Below, piece after piece: positions 1-11,615 of a stretch of DNA of 64,000 bases. Location: positions 49,506,670-49,570,669 of the forward strand of contig OX638133.1 of assembly GCA_951804985.1 (NCBI GenBank), given 5' to 3'. The notes under the pieces were generated by a model that made no database searches, was not told the DNA's origin, and saw nothing but the letters and a program-made list of their open reading frames with translations. Made by a program: the position numbers and the translations under genes. This DNA comes from Dryomyza anilis. Lineage: Eukaryota > Arthropoda > Insecta > Diptera > Dryomyzidae. Numbering within the stretch: the stretch's first letter is position 1; every line of letters begins with the position of its first letter.

Positions 1-2888
1 TTATATTATATTATATTATATTATATTATATTATATTATATTATATTATATTATATTATATTATATTATATTATATTATATTATATTATATTATATTATA
101 TTATATTATATTATATTATATTATATTATATTATATTATATTATATTATATTATATTATATTATATTATATTATATTATATTATATTATATTATATTATA
201 TTATATTATATTATATTATATTATATTATATTATATTATATTATATTATATTATATTATATTATATTATATTATATTATATTATATTATATTATATTATA
301 TTATATTATATTATATTATATTATATTATATTATATTATATTATATTATATTATATTATATTATATTATATTATATTATATTATATTATATTATATTATA
401 TTATATTATATTATTATATTATATTATATTATATTATATTATATTATATTATATTATATTATATTATATTATATTATATTATATTATATTATATTATATT
501 ATATTATATTATATTATATTATATTATATTATATTATATTATATTATATTATATTATATTATATTATATTATATTATTATATTATATTATATTATATATA
601 TTATATTATATTATATTATATTATATTATATTATATTATATTATATTATATTATATTATATTATATTATATTATATTATATTATATTATATTATATTATA
701 TTATATTATATTATATTATATTATATTATATTATATTATATTATATTATATTATATTATATTATATTATATTATATTATATTATATTATATTATATTATA
801 TTATATTATATTATATTATATTATATTATATTATAATTATATTATATTATATTATATTATATTATATTATATTATATTATATTATATTATATTATATTAT
901 ATTATATATTATATTATATTATATTATATTATATTATATTATATTATATTATATTATATTATATTATATTATATTATATTATATTATATTATATTATATT
1001 ATATTATATTATATTATATTATATTATATTATATTATATTATATTATATTATATTATATTATATTATATTATATTATATTATATTATATTATATTATATT
1101 ATATTATATTATATTATATTATATTATATTATATTATATTATATTATATTATATATATTATATTATATTATATTATATTATATTATATTATATTATATTA
1201 TATTATATTATATTATATTATATTATATTATATTATATTATATTATATTATATTATATTATATTATATTATATTATATATATTATATTATATTATATTAT
1301 ATTATATTATATTATATTATATTATATTATATTATATTATATTATATTATATTATATTATATTATATTATATTATATTATATTATATTATATTATATTAT
1401 ATTATTATATTATATTATATTATATTATATTATATTATATTATATTATATTATATTATATTATTATATTATATTATATTATATTATATTATATTATATTA
1501 TATTATATTATATTATATTATATTATATTATATTATATTATATTATATTATATTATATTATATTATATTATATTATATTATATTATATTATATTATATTA
1601 TATTATATTATATTATATTATATTATATTATATTATATTATATTATATTATATTATATTATATTATATTATATTATATTATATTATATTATATTATATTA
1701 TATTATATTATATTATATTATATTATATTATATTATATTATATTATATTATATTATATTATATTATATTATATTATATTATATTATATTATATTATATTA
1801 TATTATATTATATTATATATTATATTATATTATATTATATTATATTATATTATATTATATTATATTATATTATATTATATTATATTATATTATATTATAT
1901 TATATTATATTATATTATATTATATTATATTATATTATATTATATTATATTATATTATATTATATTATATTATATTATATTATATTATATTATATTATAT
2001 TATATTATATTATATTATATTATATTATATTATATTATATTATATTATATTATATTATATTATATTATATTATATTATATTATATTATATTATATTATAT
2101 TATATTATATTATATTATATTATATTATATTATATTATATTATATTATATTATATTATATTATATTATATTATATTATATTATATTATATTATATTATAT
2201 TATATTATATTATATTATATTATATTATATTATATTATATTATATTATATTATATTATATTATATTATATTATATTATATTATATTATATTATATTATAT
2301 TATATTATATTATATTATATTATATTATATTATATTATATTATATTATATTATATTATATTATATTATATTATATTATATTATATTATATTATATTATAT
2401 TATATTATATTATATTATATTATATTATATTATATTATATTATATTATATTATATTATATTATATTATATTATATTATATTATATTATATTATATTATAT
2501 TATATTATATTATATTATATTATATTATATTATATTATATTATATTATATTATATTATATTATATTATATTATATTATATTATATTATATTATATTATAT
2601 TATATTATATTATATTATATTATATTATATTATATTATATTATATTATATTATATTATATTATATTATATTATATTATATTATATTATATTATATTATAT
2701 TATATTATATTATATTATATTATATTATATTATATTATATTATATTATATTATATTATATTATATTATATTATATTATATTATATTATATTATATTATAT
2801 TATATTATATTATATTATATTATATTATATTATATTATATTATATTATATTATATTATATTATATTATATTATATTATATTATATATT
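1..2888. repeat. (TTATA)n pentanucleotide satellite array
   Basis: About 2.9 kb of head-to-tail TTATA units, so nearly 580 copies, with rare phase slips (extra TTA or TATA near 413, 593, 834, 906, 1153, 1278, 1405, 1463, 1818). The array is cut by the left window edge, so its true length is unknown. It lies left of Aldh-III exon 3 on the gene's downstream side, so it probably sits in the next Aldh-III intron (inference). No coding content. Confidence 0.97.
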
Positions 2889-2892
2889 AGAT

Positions 2893-3400
2893 TGTTACCG
2901 AAAGATGTAATTTGCCCCATAGTGCAAGCAAGCAATCAACGTTAGTAAATAAGACGCAAGACAATTCAGCACATTAAAAAATGTGCGAGAAAGAGATGGA
3001 AAATCAGCACATTAAAACACATGAGTGCGAATGAGATGCCAATAGCATGCGTCATTCACGAAACGACTAGAAGTTTCTCGAAACATGTCAAAGCTTGTCG
3101 AACTGATGCATGCAGTATATAAGGGCGCCGCATCTGAGGCACACCACTTCAGTAGTAATTGGAAAGTGGTCGAGTGCATCTCGTGTATGATCAGTGTCAA
3201 GTTAAATAGTGGACTTGCAGCAATTGTTTGAATTTGTTATTAGTAAAGTTGTTTATTAAAGTGAATTTATAAAGTTAATTGATATAATAATAAGTTTTAA
3301 GCATATATAATATCATAAACTTTTGTTAATAAAAAGTGCCACTCCCCCTTATCCAACTCCGTCCATTATTTGTCCATTTATCTCTTGTACAACTAAAGAT
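2893..3400 (+). mobile_element. Solo LTR or LTR fragment, TGTTAC... family
   Basis: Starts TGTTACCG immediately after the pentamer array. The first 80 bases match the sequence starting TGTTACG at 63924, which fixes the left end. It has a promoter-like core: TATATAA at 3116-3122, an initiator-like TCAGT at 3149-3153 about 30 bases on, and AATAAA near 3330. These are what an LTR should carry. No gag or pol follows, so it is probably a solo LTR; the right end is a guess. Family not recognised. Confidence 0.55.
3116..3153 (+). promoter_or_regulatory. TATA box plus initiator inside the LTR-like sequence
   Basis: TATATAA at 3116-3122 followed by TTCAGTAG, with the arthropod initiator core TCAGT at 3149-3153. 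The 31-33 base spacing is standard for a TATA/Inr promoter. It lies within Aldh-III, in antisense orientation. Confidence 0.4.
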
Positions 3401-3836
3401 ACAGATTTATGAGACGCAAAAGTGCTTTTTGACCCACTAAGCGATGGCACCAAGATGAACCGGATGGCAAGAAAACGATAACATTATTGTCATCCAGTTC
3501 GAGGAAATATTTAAAATCTCAAATCTGTAGCTCATCGCTTCGGTAGTTTAAAAACAATTACAAAATTTGTACCGAACAGACAGACAAGAAAGCAATCTAA
3601 TAAAAACGTTTTAATTAGATCAGACGTTCTGTGGAAAACAATTATCATTTGACCCGAAATTCAAAAACATAAAAAATTGGTAAAAAGTAGTATCATATTA
3701 TATTCTAATGTACAATGTTATCGATGGAATAGTAACACATATTATCAATGAATTCATGGATCGTTTTCCCGAGTACTCGGTATATTTTCTACTGGGTTAT
3801 TTAATATTGGTGTAATTTATAGAAAAAAATGCCTAC
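3401..3836. other. Aldh-III intron sequence, nothing recognised
   Basis: AT-rich sequence between the LTR-like element and the exon 3 donor. I see no exon, no further dehydrogenase motif on the minus strand and no clear repeat ends. Confidence 0.5.
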
Positions 3837-4017
3837 CCGTTCCGGTTTGGACCAATCCTTGAGGTTGTGTAATATGTGTTTAATGTCATTCTTCATAAAT
3901 TCTGTTTCAACGACTAAACTTTCTTGTTTTGGACGACGCAGATCTGCATAGAGAGCATTGATCATATCCGTTTCATTTTCCTCATACATTTTGAGAAGGT
4001 TTTCCAACTGTTTTCGG
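3837..4017 (-). CDS. Aldh-III: Aldehyde dehydrogenase family 3 (Aldh-III), coding exon 3
   Basis: Minus-strand exon of 181 nt. Reading RKQLENLLKMYEENETD, then ALYADLRRPKQES and HNLKDWSKPER, it matches the N-terminal helical region of class 3 (fatty) aldehyde dehydrogenases, which oxidise aliphatic aldehydes with NAD(P). The acceptor is TTTTCCAG at 4018-4024 and the donor GTAGGC at 3831-3836. The exon begins with the last base of a split Arg codon that exon 2 supplies. Residues 26-86 of the protein lie here; the catalytic Cys and cofactor-binding exons are outside the window. The open frame runs into the intron to 3801, but VGIFFYKLHQY there is intron read-through. Family identity is secure; the gene name is by analogy with the fly gene. 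Confidence 0.88.
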
Positions 4018-4399
4018 CTGGAAAATATATAAAAGAGATAAATATTATAATTATAAACATGGGATATTTATAGATTCCAGAAAATCCTAACAGCCTAGCC
4101 AATAAATGAAATAAAGTCGACTGACTTTTATTTTATTTATTTATTCATTTGCAATACAAAAAGCCTAATTGGACAATTATTTGTGAGATCATGAGATGTA
4201 ACATTAAATTCATATAAAAACTTAATAATAAATACCAACTAAATTCATTCATACGGCTTCCCTAAACAAAAAAAAATCCATAAGGTAAATAATTAATGAA
4301 GTGGTCCAAAATACCAGCAATAACAGAAATAATTAAAAATATAAAAAAAATAGATAGATTGGTAAAGTACGATCCGTACTTACAAGTTATTATTTAAAG

Positions 4400-5276
4400 T
4401 GTATTTTAAAAGTCGGTTTTCATATGTAGCATGCGCACATGAAAAAGACCGTAAGATGGCAGGCAGTTATTCCAACAACGAGCTACTCTTACATAGAAAG
4501 ATCGATCAAAAACTGAAACAGATATTTTAGGTATGCGAAGTTGAACATTTCTAGTGGAATGTGAAAAAACAAACTTCCTAACTAAATAATTAGGTATTTG
4601 TGCTTTCACAATCTTATAGAAAGTTAGTAGTAATCGAACTTTAATAAAATTTTGAAATGAACAATGAATAAACTTTAAAACATGTGCAGATATATGATTT
4701 CTAAATGGAGTGTTGTATACGAAACGAACAATCCTATTGAATATCTCATTTTTTTTTTAAATTATAACCAACGGCACCCGAGTTGACTTCAATTCCATAC
4801 ATAAGACAGGACATTAACATAGCATGAGCCACTCTACATTTCACCTGTAAAGGTAGTTAAGGCTATATAATCTCCTCAGCGTAAGACCTATTTTGCAACT
4901 CATAACATTAATGTGAGATTCAAATGATAATTATGTGAGATTCAAAAGATAATTCTTTATCAATAATAACTCCTAAACATTTAAGTTGGTCCAGTAAATG
5001 AACTGGTTCGCTATTAATTTTAATATTTAAGTGAATAATATCGGTCTTATATGGGTTGAAAAGCATTCCTGTAAAAACTACAGCATTAAATTTAAGATTA
5101 TTATTTAACATTCAAGAAGATATATTAGAAAGATTGTAGTTAATAACAGCTTCCAAAACATCAGTAAAATGACGTTCGCCAGAAGACAATAATTGTATAT
5201 CATCTGCAAAAACAAATGGTATGCAATTTTGCAGATCTATTGAGTCAAATATGTCATTAAGGTATATATATAATTT
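4400..5276 (-). mobile_element. Jockey-like LINE reverse transcriptase fragment
   Basis: Minus-strand remnant. The palm motif FADDIQLLSSGERH is encoded at about 5175-5212, preceded by YLNDIFDSIDLQNC. It is followed by LNNNLKFNAVVF, then LDQLKCLGVIIDKELSFESH, and after a gap the thumb-like RVARCWNNCLPS (4406-4609). A TGA replaces the usual Trp before LNNNLKFN, and the frame breaks between 4920 and 4609. The 5' part ends near 5276. Inactive relic; clade assigned by motif only. Confidence 0.75.
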
Positions 5277-5439
5277 TATCTTTATTCATTACAGAAACAT
5301 AAAAAATATTTTTTGTTTTAGAAATAACCTAAGTGACCAGAAGCTGCATACATATTTTGTTATCGAGGTTCATATGGATATTCCAAAAAGTCAGCGAATT
5401 TTGCGTACAAATGATTTTTTGAAACATTTTAAAAAATAG

Positions 5440-5775
5440 TTGAAATCATGTGATTTCTTTGTATATTTACACTTTGTTATTAAAGTTTATAGTTTTTCCA
5501 TAATAAATCACAGAAAAATTCCGAACGGGACAAAAAATTACGTAATGAAATTATCAGTACGATTTTTATTCTAAATATACTTTTTTCGTACAATATATTT
5601 TTTTAAATTATCTCTGAACATAGCTGAGACAGTTTACTTTATTTTTGTATATTTTTGTATTTGTTCCTAAAGTTTACAGTTATTTCATAATAAATCGCAG
5701 AATAATTCCGGACTTTCCGTATGGACATTTGCACTACCATTTTTTGCTAAAAATAATTTTGTATATGACAATATT
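5440..5775. repeat. Two diverged tandem copies of a ~190 bp unit
   Basis: The block around 5460-5560 (TTGTATATTTACACTTTG, TTTCCATAATAAATCACAG, AATTCCG) recurs at about 5645-5745 (TTGTATTTGTTCC, TTTCATAATAAATCGCAG, AATTCCG). Spacing is about 185-190 bases with clear divergence. No coding content. Confidence 0.55.
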
Positions 5776-6089
5776 AATAACACTAAATTTAGTGACGGAA
5801 ATTTGACAATTTTTTAGAATCATTGAGTAACCTGACAATATTTCACCCAACAAACGTATGTCCTATCACGTCACGACCATAAAGGTCCTAAAGTGACCGC
5901 AATATTACCTTTGACTTATTGAGAAAACTGTAGTCGTTAAAGATTTGTTGTCTGAGAACCAAATGTTGACAGTATCCAAGTAAATATTAAATTGCTATCT
6001 CGTCCTTTTAATAGCAATATTAATGATTTTCAAAGGATCAATCCACATAATCGACTAATTGACAATGTATCATATTGTCCATGGAAAAA

Positions 6090-6232
6090 ATATAATAATA
6101 ATAGTTTGGCGCTACAGTCATATAAGAACTTAGGCCAAGCTCTCTCACCATTTTGAGCTGTGCGTGTTATATTTGTACTTAAAGTGGTGGGAACTACAGT
6201 TTAGTGCCGAATCCGAACGACGAGTGAGAGTG
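6090..6232 (-). mobile_element. 5'-truncated SINE copy
   Basis: On the minus strand this matches the 3' half of the tRNA-derived SINE at 32640-32957: the CTGTAGCGCCAAACTATTAT end with an ATT-rich tail, and the block CAAATATAACACGCACAGCT. The tRNA-like head is missing; homology stops near 6232, as expected of LINE-driven 5' truncation. Confidence 0.7.
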
Positions 6233-6454
6233 TATTAAGCGGCGATAGCGTTTTTTTTGGAAAAATATTTTTAAGCGTTAATACCGATGCCAAAAAATCA
6301 CGACTATTGTTGAAAGTAACAATAGATTTATATGTGTGTAGTTAGACATGGCGTAATGTGGGAAATCGAAACTCTTGTGGGGATACACACTACTTCAACA
6401 ACTTATCAGTTTAAAAATGTCTAAAAACCAAAAAAATAAAAGCAAACGCTTTTT

Positions 6455-6878
6455 TGCTTTGAACACATAGACCGCGACAGCGACACGACCACACGACGAC
6501 AACTAGTTCTTCTCGACAAATGAAGTCGTCTTGTGAGCTACTTGATTACATTCAACGCGACAACGACAATGCTTTCCTCACTTCATTTTAAATATCGATT
6601 AAACACCATGGATTATATAAATTCATTCTTAAATATATTCATTTTAATTATTTATTCGCATAAATAACAAAAAATGCACAAACAAATCTCAAAATTAATA
6701 AATATATCGGTTGTCGCCTGTCAAATTAGAATTCAATCTATATTGGCGACAGCGACAATTGTCGCCAAGTCGTCATGTAGTCGTGCCGTAGCCAAAATAT
6801 TCGTATTCATATAACTTCATGGTTTTTAATTTTGACAAGTGTAGCAATGTCGTTGTCGCTTCGAATGTGTTTAAAGCA
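6455..6878. mobile_element. TIR miniature element with CGACA-rich ends
   Basis: Left end TGCTTTGAACACAT; right end reverse-complements to TGCTTTAAACACAT, both followed by CGACA/CGACAACGACA motifs. A second inner inverted pair (ACACGACCACACGACGAC near 6490 and its complement near 6760-6785) adds hairpin structure. 424 bp, inserted in LTR sequence. No transposase. The target duplication is unclear, so the superfamily is undecided (hAT-like is a guess). Confidence 0.6.
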
Positions 6879-7086
6879 CTTATTATTAAAAAAAAATATT
6901 TTTTCTTGTTAAATTATTTCCAACTTTTCAATTTATTCATTTAAATTTATTAAATTAAATATTTCAAAAAAAAATTTTTATATAAGTGGTGTTTTATTTT
7001 AAAACTATATTGGTGACCATCGACTAGCAGCACGATTATGCATGCCGCTGGTACCAATCACCACGTCGTAATACCGACGACGCTTT

Positions 7087-7473
7087 TGAAGAGAATGTAA
7101 CGCCGGTGGAGCCTCCATCAACATCTCATCAGGTAGCATCTCCGACAGTGTGAAAGATCCTCCTTTTTGGAAGGGGAATCCGAAATTGTGGTTCATACAA
7201 GCTGAATTAATATTCAAAATTCATCGTATTACACGTGGTCATGCGAAATTTTATCATATATTATGCAACTTGGACACGTCAACATTAGAGTTTGTTGGAG
7301 ATATTATTCTGGCACCACCATCAGACGGCTGCAAGTACGAAGCCTTGAAAAATATATTAATTAATACATTTTCTGAATCAGAAGAAAAGAAGTTGCGTCG
7401 CACGGTGAACAAAAAAGCACTTTTTTTTGAACAAAATTATATAACTTCAAAACAAATCGGTAGATTTCGTTGA
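7087..7473 (+). pseudogene. Truncated gag capsid region
   Basis: Encodes the PFW...LWF.Q.E...F capsid-type motif shared with the complete gag at 59653-60498. The middle and the CHCC zinc motif are missing. The tail from about KKLRRTVNK onward does not align with gag. Remnant only. Confidence 0.7.
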
Positions 7474-7604
7474 TTTTTTTTTTTACTTAATAAAAAAAAT
7501 ATAAAGGTATAGTTATGCTTTACAAAATTTCTCCTATTGTATCACAAAAATTATGTAAAAATAATTAAACTTCGAGAATATTGTGGACATTTTTGACATG
7601 TGAT

Positions 7605-8400
7605 TTTTTAAAGTCTGGAGCGAATATCGGTATGATTTATTTTTTTATTTTTGACCACAGTAGTATTCGCATGACCACGTGTAATTAGTATTAATGCAGT
7701 AGTTTGCAGTCCTAAAAATAAATTTACAAAAAAGGCACATATTATGAAATTAGAAAATAAAATGGTTATTTTTGACATGTAATTTCTCCTAATCCGGTAA
7801 CGATATAATATTTTTTTTTATTTTTTACCACATTGATTGAGACTAGACAAGTTAGCACGAACGAAGGCTATCGGTTGCAGTCCTTGAAATAAATTTCAAA
7901 AAAATTAAAATATAACTGGTATTTTTATTGCCATGTAATTTCTTCTAATCCGGGAACGATATCGGGATGATTTTTTTTTTATTTTTTATCACATTGATTG
8001 TGATTAGAAAAAAGTTAATGCGAACGAAGGATATTGCTTGCAGTCCTTTGAATAAATTTACAAAAAAGGAACAAATGTATGAAAAATGATAATTTTTGCA
8101 TTTATGTATGTAATTTCTCCTAATCCGGGAACGATATCGGTATGATGTATTTTTTTTATTTTTACCCACATTGATTGTGATTAGAAAAAAGTTAGTGCGA
8201 ACGAAGGATATCGCTTGCAGTTCTCGAAAAAAAATTACGAAAAAAGCACAAGTGTTTGAATATTGGTAATATTTGCAATGTAATTTCTCCTAATCCGGAA
8301 ACGATATCGGGATGACATATTTTTTATTTTATTTGTTATCACATTGATTGTGATTAGAAAAAAATAGTACGAATGAAAGATATATTTAGGTTTAATTGAT
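7605..8400. repeat. Tandem array of ~170 bp units, about five copies
   Basis: The block TAATTTCTCCTAATCCGG(G/T/A)AACGATAT, a T-tract, CACATTGATTGTGATTAGA, GCGAACGAAGGATAT, TTGCAGTCCT recurs with starts near 7605, 7783, 7935, 8108 and 8279. The first unit is most diverged and the last is partial. A local satellite-like array in intron 2. Confidence 0.85.
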
Positions 8401-8666
8401 ATAAAATTATTACCTTGACATAATATTACTCAAATTGAAATTTTTGACGTGAAATTTTACGAAATGTGGATGCATTAATTAAATTTTGGTATTTGCTCAT
8501 TGAACTCAAAGAATTTGGACTTCCCATACTTCTCATGCTGTGTTCTGTGATATAATCTCATCTCAAGCTAGACCGTACCTTACGAATTAATTTCTCCGCG
8601 CAGCTTTTAACACTCTCCATAATCTATCATATCCTGGAACACGAGATATTACTCAATGGACGAGTT

Positions 8667-8756
8667 TTAAAATTTCAAAAAATCAAAAAAATTAAAAGCA
8701 AACGCTTTTAATTTTTTATTTAAAAAAAAAATATTTTTTCTTTTTTTTTGGATTAT
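8667..8756 (+). mobile_element. Left part of an LTR split by the I-like LINE
   Basis: AAAAAATTAAAAGCAAACGC followed by a T-rich tract ending TTGGATTATT parallels 6419-6455 plus 6880-6920. The LTR resumes at about 15345 on the far side of the LINE. Confidence 0.5.
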
Positions 8757-9904
8757 TAAAAAAATGGCAGGGTTGAAATAACACATATAGCCAGGGTGTA
8801 TCAAATTAGAAAAAAAAAGCAACAAGACTTCCAGCAGTATACTACTGCTTATAGGAAGTTAGTAGTGAAAAAAAAAATCATAATCATGACACCATAAAAT
8901 TAAAAATCCATTTTTGCTTCTTTAATAAAACTTAAAAGCGAGAAAATTACTTGATCGTTCTTAGATTTTAAAATTGAAGTTAGACTGTTAAAATTATGTA
9001 AAATTTTAAATTTAGAAAAGATGTTTTTGTAAAGAGGACATTGAAAAAGCTGATGTTGAAAAGAGTCAGAAATGTCACAAGACAAACATAAATTTGAATT
9101 CTGGACACCAATTTGAGCAAAATACATTTTGTCATATAAGTGACCAGCAAAAAGTCGGTTGATAATTTTAATTTCCCAAGGTGGAAGTCCTAAACCCCAG
9201 TGCCACATACTTTTTGGAAGAGAATCAAAAATACTCCCAAAAAATCTACCTTTCTGTAAAGATAAATTTTATATTCCATTCTGAGAAAAGTTCATTATAT
9301 ATACATTTTAACGTATCTTTAATAGTAAATTTATAAATAATCGGAGCACCAACAGTAGATGCCTGCTGTTCCACTGTTTCATTGAAGTGGATTCCAACAT
9401 GACTTGGAGTCCATACAAAAACAACTTCAATGAAAAGAGAGTCATTAATAAGATTTAAAATGTCAGCAACTAAATAATTAGTAGTTACATGTTTTTTAAG
9501 CAGTAAACAGGCACCATAGCTGTCAGTAAAAATCACCACTTTTAAGTCACAATCCTCAGCTCAAAAGTGCTCTTTTAATTGCAACTAATTCAGCAGAAAG
9601 AGATGAAATAGGAATGCAAATCTTGAAAAGAAAATGTTCATTACGATAAACATTAAAAACACCACATCCAGAAGAGTATTCAGAAATAGATACATCTGTA
9701 GCAAAGATTGTAAAATTATTTAATTTGTACTTGTTAAATAGTGCAGTATAAATAGAGACTAAAATTTCTTGAGCATAATTAGATTTTTTGGAATTTAGCG
9801 TATTCAGAACAAAATTAGTTTTACTACAAATATTAAAACTTGTATTGCAATTGATATTATCAAAAAATGTGTTAAAACTTATGGTAAACAAAACATAAGC
9901 TGGT

Positions 9905-10424
9905 AGCATTTTGAATAGCCGTGAAAAATTTATTGTTTGTAAAAATAAGTTTAATTATTTCTTCTGCAGTGAGATATATGGCTCTTTCCTTAGGAGGTAA
10001 CTCAGAAGCCATAGCATATAAAATATGGACAGGGGTAGAAGGACAAAGACCTAGACACCGCCTAAGAGTAGAATTTTGAAAAGAACGAATTTTGACATCA
10101 GTCGTAGTAGGAGAATGTGCCATTGTGGTTCGTGCAAATTCTATTTTCGATCTGACAAAACTTGAGCATTTTGAATAGCCGTGAAAAATTTATTGTTTGT
10201 AAAAATAAGTTTAATTATTTCTTTTGCAGTGAGATATATGGCTCTTTCCTTAGGAGGTAACTCAGAAGCCATAGCATATAAAATATGGACAGGGGTAGAA
10301 GGACAAAGACCTAGACACCGTCTAAGAGTAGAATTTTGAAAAGAACGAATTTTGACATCAGTCGTAGTAGGAGAATGTGCCATTGTGGTTCGTGCAAATT
10401 CTATTTTCGATCTGACAAAACGTT
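9905..10424 (-). repeat. 260-bp near-identical tandem duplication within LINE ORF2
   Basis: 9905-10164 and 10165-10424 are the same sequence apart from two transitions I can see (CTTCTGCAG/CTTTTGCAG and CGCCTAAG/CGTCTAAG). Both encode the segment with FARTTMAHSPTTTDVKIRSF, LGLCPSTPVHILYAM and AEEIIKLIF or AKEIIKLIF. The high identity compared with the rest of the LINE shows a young event; an assembly artefact is possible. Confidence 0.9.
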
Positions 10425-10537
10425 TATATAAATTTAAACCAACTTTTGGAAGTAAGCCATTTTTAATGGAGGACAATTTTTTAATAAGATTAACATTACT
10501 CTGAGACTCACTAATTACTCTTAACTAGTGATCTGCA

Positions 10538-11593
10538 GGTGCTGATGGCCTGCAAGAGAACGATTATACGCCGCAATGTCTGAGTTCGGTATACCTGCGA
10601 AACTTATAAGGCTTTGCAGGATGACCCTGAGCAACACACGTTGCTCAGTGAGAATAGGAAAAGACCTCTCCGACCCATTTCATACCGAACGAGGTTTCAG
10701 ACAGGGTGACTCCCTATCGTGCGACTTTTTTAACTTATTGATGGAGAAAATAGTTCGAGCTGCCGAACTCCGTCAAAGCGGCACTATCTTCAACAAAAGT
10801 GTCATGCTGCTCGCATATGCCGACGATATTGATATCATTGGCAGGAGCACACGAGCAGTCAGCGCATCATTCTCCAGATTGGAGAAAGAGTCGCGTCGAA
10901 TGGGTCTAGCGGTGAACGAGGACAAGCAAAAAAAAGTCCGTGCGTCTTGGACAAAAAGCTGATTTTGACACCCACAAGTTCGACATTGTGAAGGACTTCG
11001 TCTATCTGGGGTCCAGCGTAACCAGCAACAATGACGTCAGCCTGGAGATCAAACGGAGAATAACTCTTGCCAACAGGTGCTACTTTGGGCTCAGTAGGCA
11101 ATTGAGAAGCAGAGCCCTCTCTCGCCGGACAAAAATAACGCTCTACAAGTCACCCATCATGCCCGTCCTACTTTATGGTGCAGAAACATGGACGCTGGCC
11201 TCCACCGATGAGAGAGTACTGAGAGCGTTCGAGAGAAAGATTCTCCGTAAAATCTTTGGCCCTATCTGCTTTGCTAGCGAGTATCGAATCAGGATGAACC
11301 ACGAGCTGTATGAGTTATTCGACGATATTGACATAGTCAAGCGCATCAAGATCCAGCGGCTTCGCTGGCTAGGTCATGTCGAACGAATGGATGAAAACAC
11401 TCCAGCCAAGAAGGTGCTTGAATCGAAACTCGAAGGTGGACAGCGTAGAAGAGGGCGTCCAAATCTGCGTTGGAGAGACCAAGTTGAGGACAACCTGGTA
11501 ACGCTTGCTATTTCTAACTGGCGTCAGCGCGCGCAAAGCAGATCCGACTGGCTCGGCTTCATCTCAGCGGCCAAAACCGACCCACGGTTGTAA
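10538..11593 (+). pseudogene. RTE-like reverse transcriptase, frameshifted
   Basis: Open in one frame to about 10935, where an A8 run (GCAAAAAAAAGTCC) shifts the frame; the other frame continues with QKADFDTHKFDIVKDFVYLG to 11593. The palm YADD is intact. The endonuclease and N-terminal RT are lost by 5' truncation. Possibly a homopolymer sequencing error rather than a true mutation. Confidence 0.8.
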
Positions 11594-11615
11594 GGGCCAT
11601 TTAAGTAAGTAAGTA
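10538..11615 (+). mobile_element. 5'-truncated RTE-like LINE inserted in the I-like LINE
   Basis: Plus-strand insert flanked by the 11-bp duplication AGTGATCTGCA (10527-10537 and 11616-11626) and ending in an (AAGT)n tail at 11602-11615, the short-microsatellite tail usual for RTE elements. Outside the duplication the host LINE frame resumes, giving ADH-stop-LRVISESQ. Inside is an RT: GFRQGDSLSCDFFNLL, AYADDIDIIGR, then DFVYLGSSVTS, YGAETWTL, LRWLGHVERMDENTP, and RGRPNLRWRDQVE to a stop at 11591-11593. Confidence 0.9.

Larger units (their letters stand above)
6419..7473 (+). mobile_element. LTR plus gag fragment of a CsRn1-like Ty3/gypsy element
   Basis: The LTR-like stretch (6419-7012, split by a TIR element at 6455-6878) ends in AAAACTATA, followed at once by TTGGTGACC, which fits a tRNA-Trp primer binding site as in the element at 56652-60694. 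Gag coding follows from about 7087: PPFWKGNPKLWFIQAE, then LCNLDTSTLEFVGDIILAPP, aligning with the gag at 59653-60498. Homology is lost near 7405, so the frame to 7473 ends in unrelated sequence. Related LTR sequence occurs at 8667-8756 and 15345-15478. Confidence 0.72.

Noticed and set aside
7605..8400. CRISPR-like array
   Set aside because: Units are ~170 bp, diverged and without spacers; this is eukaryotic tandem DNA.
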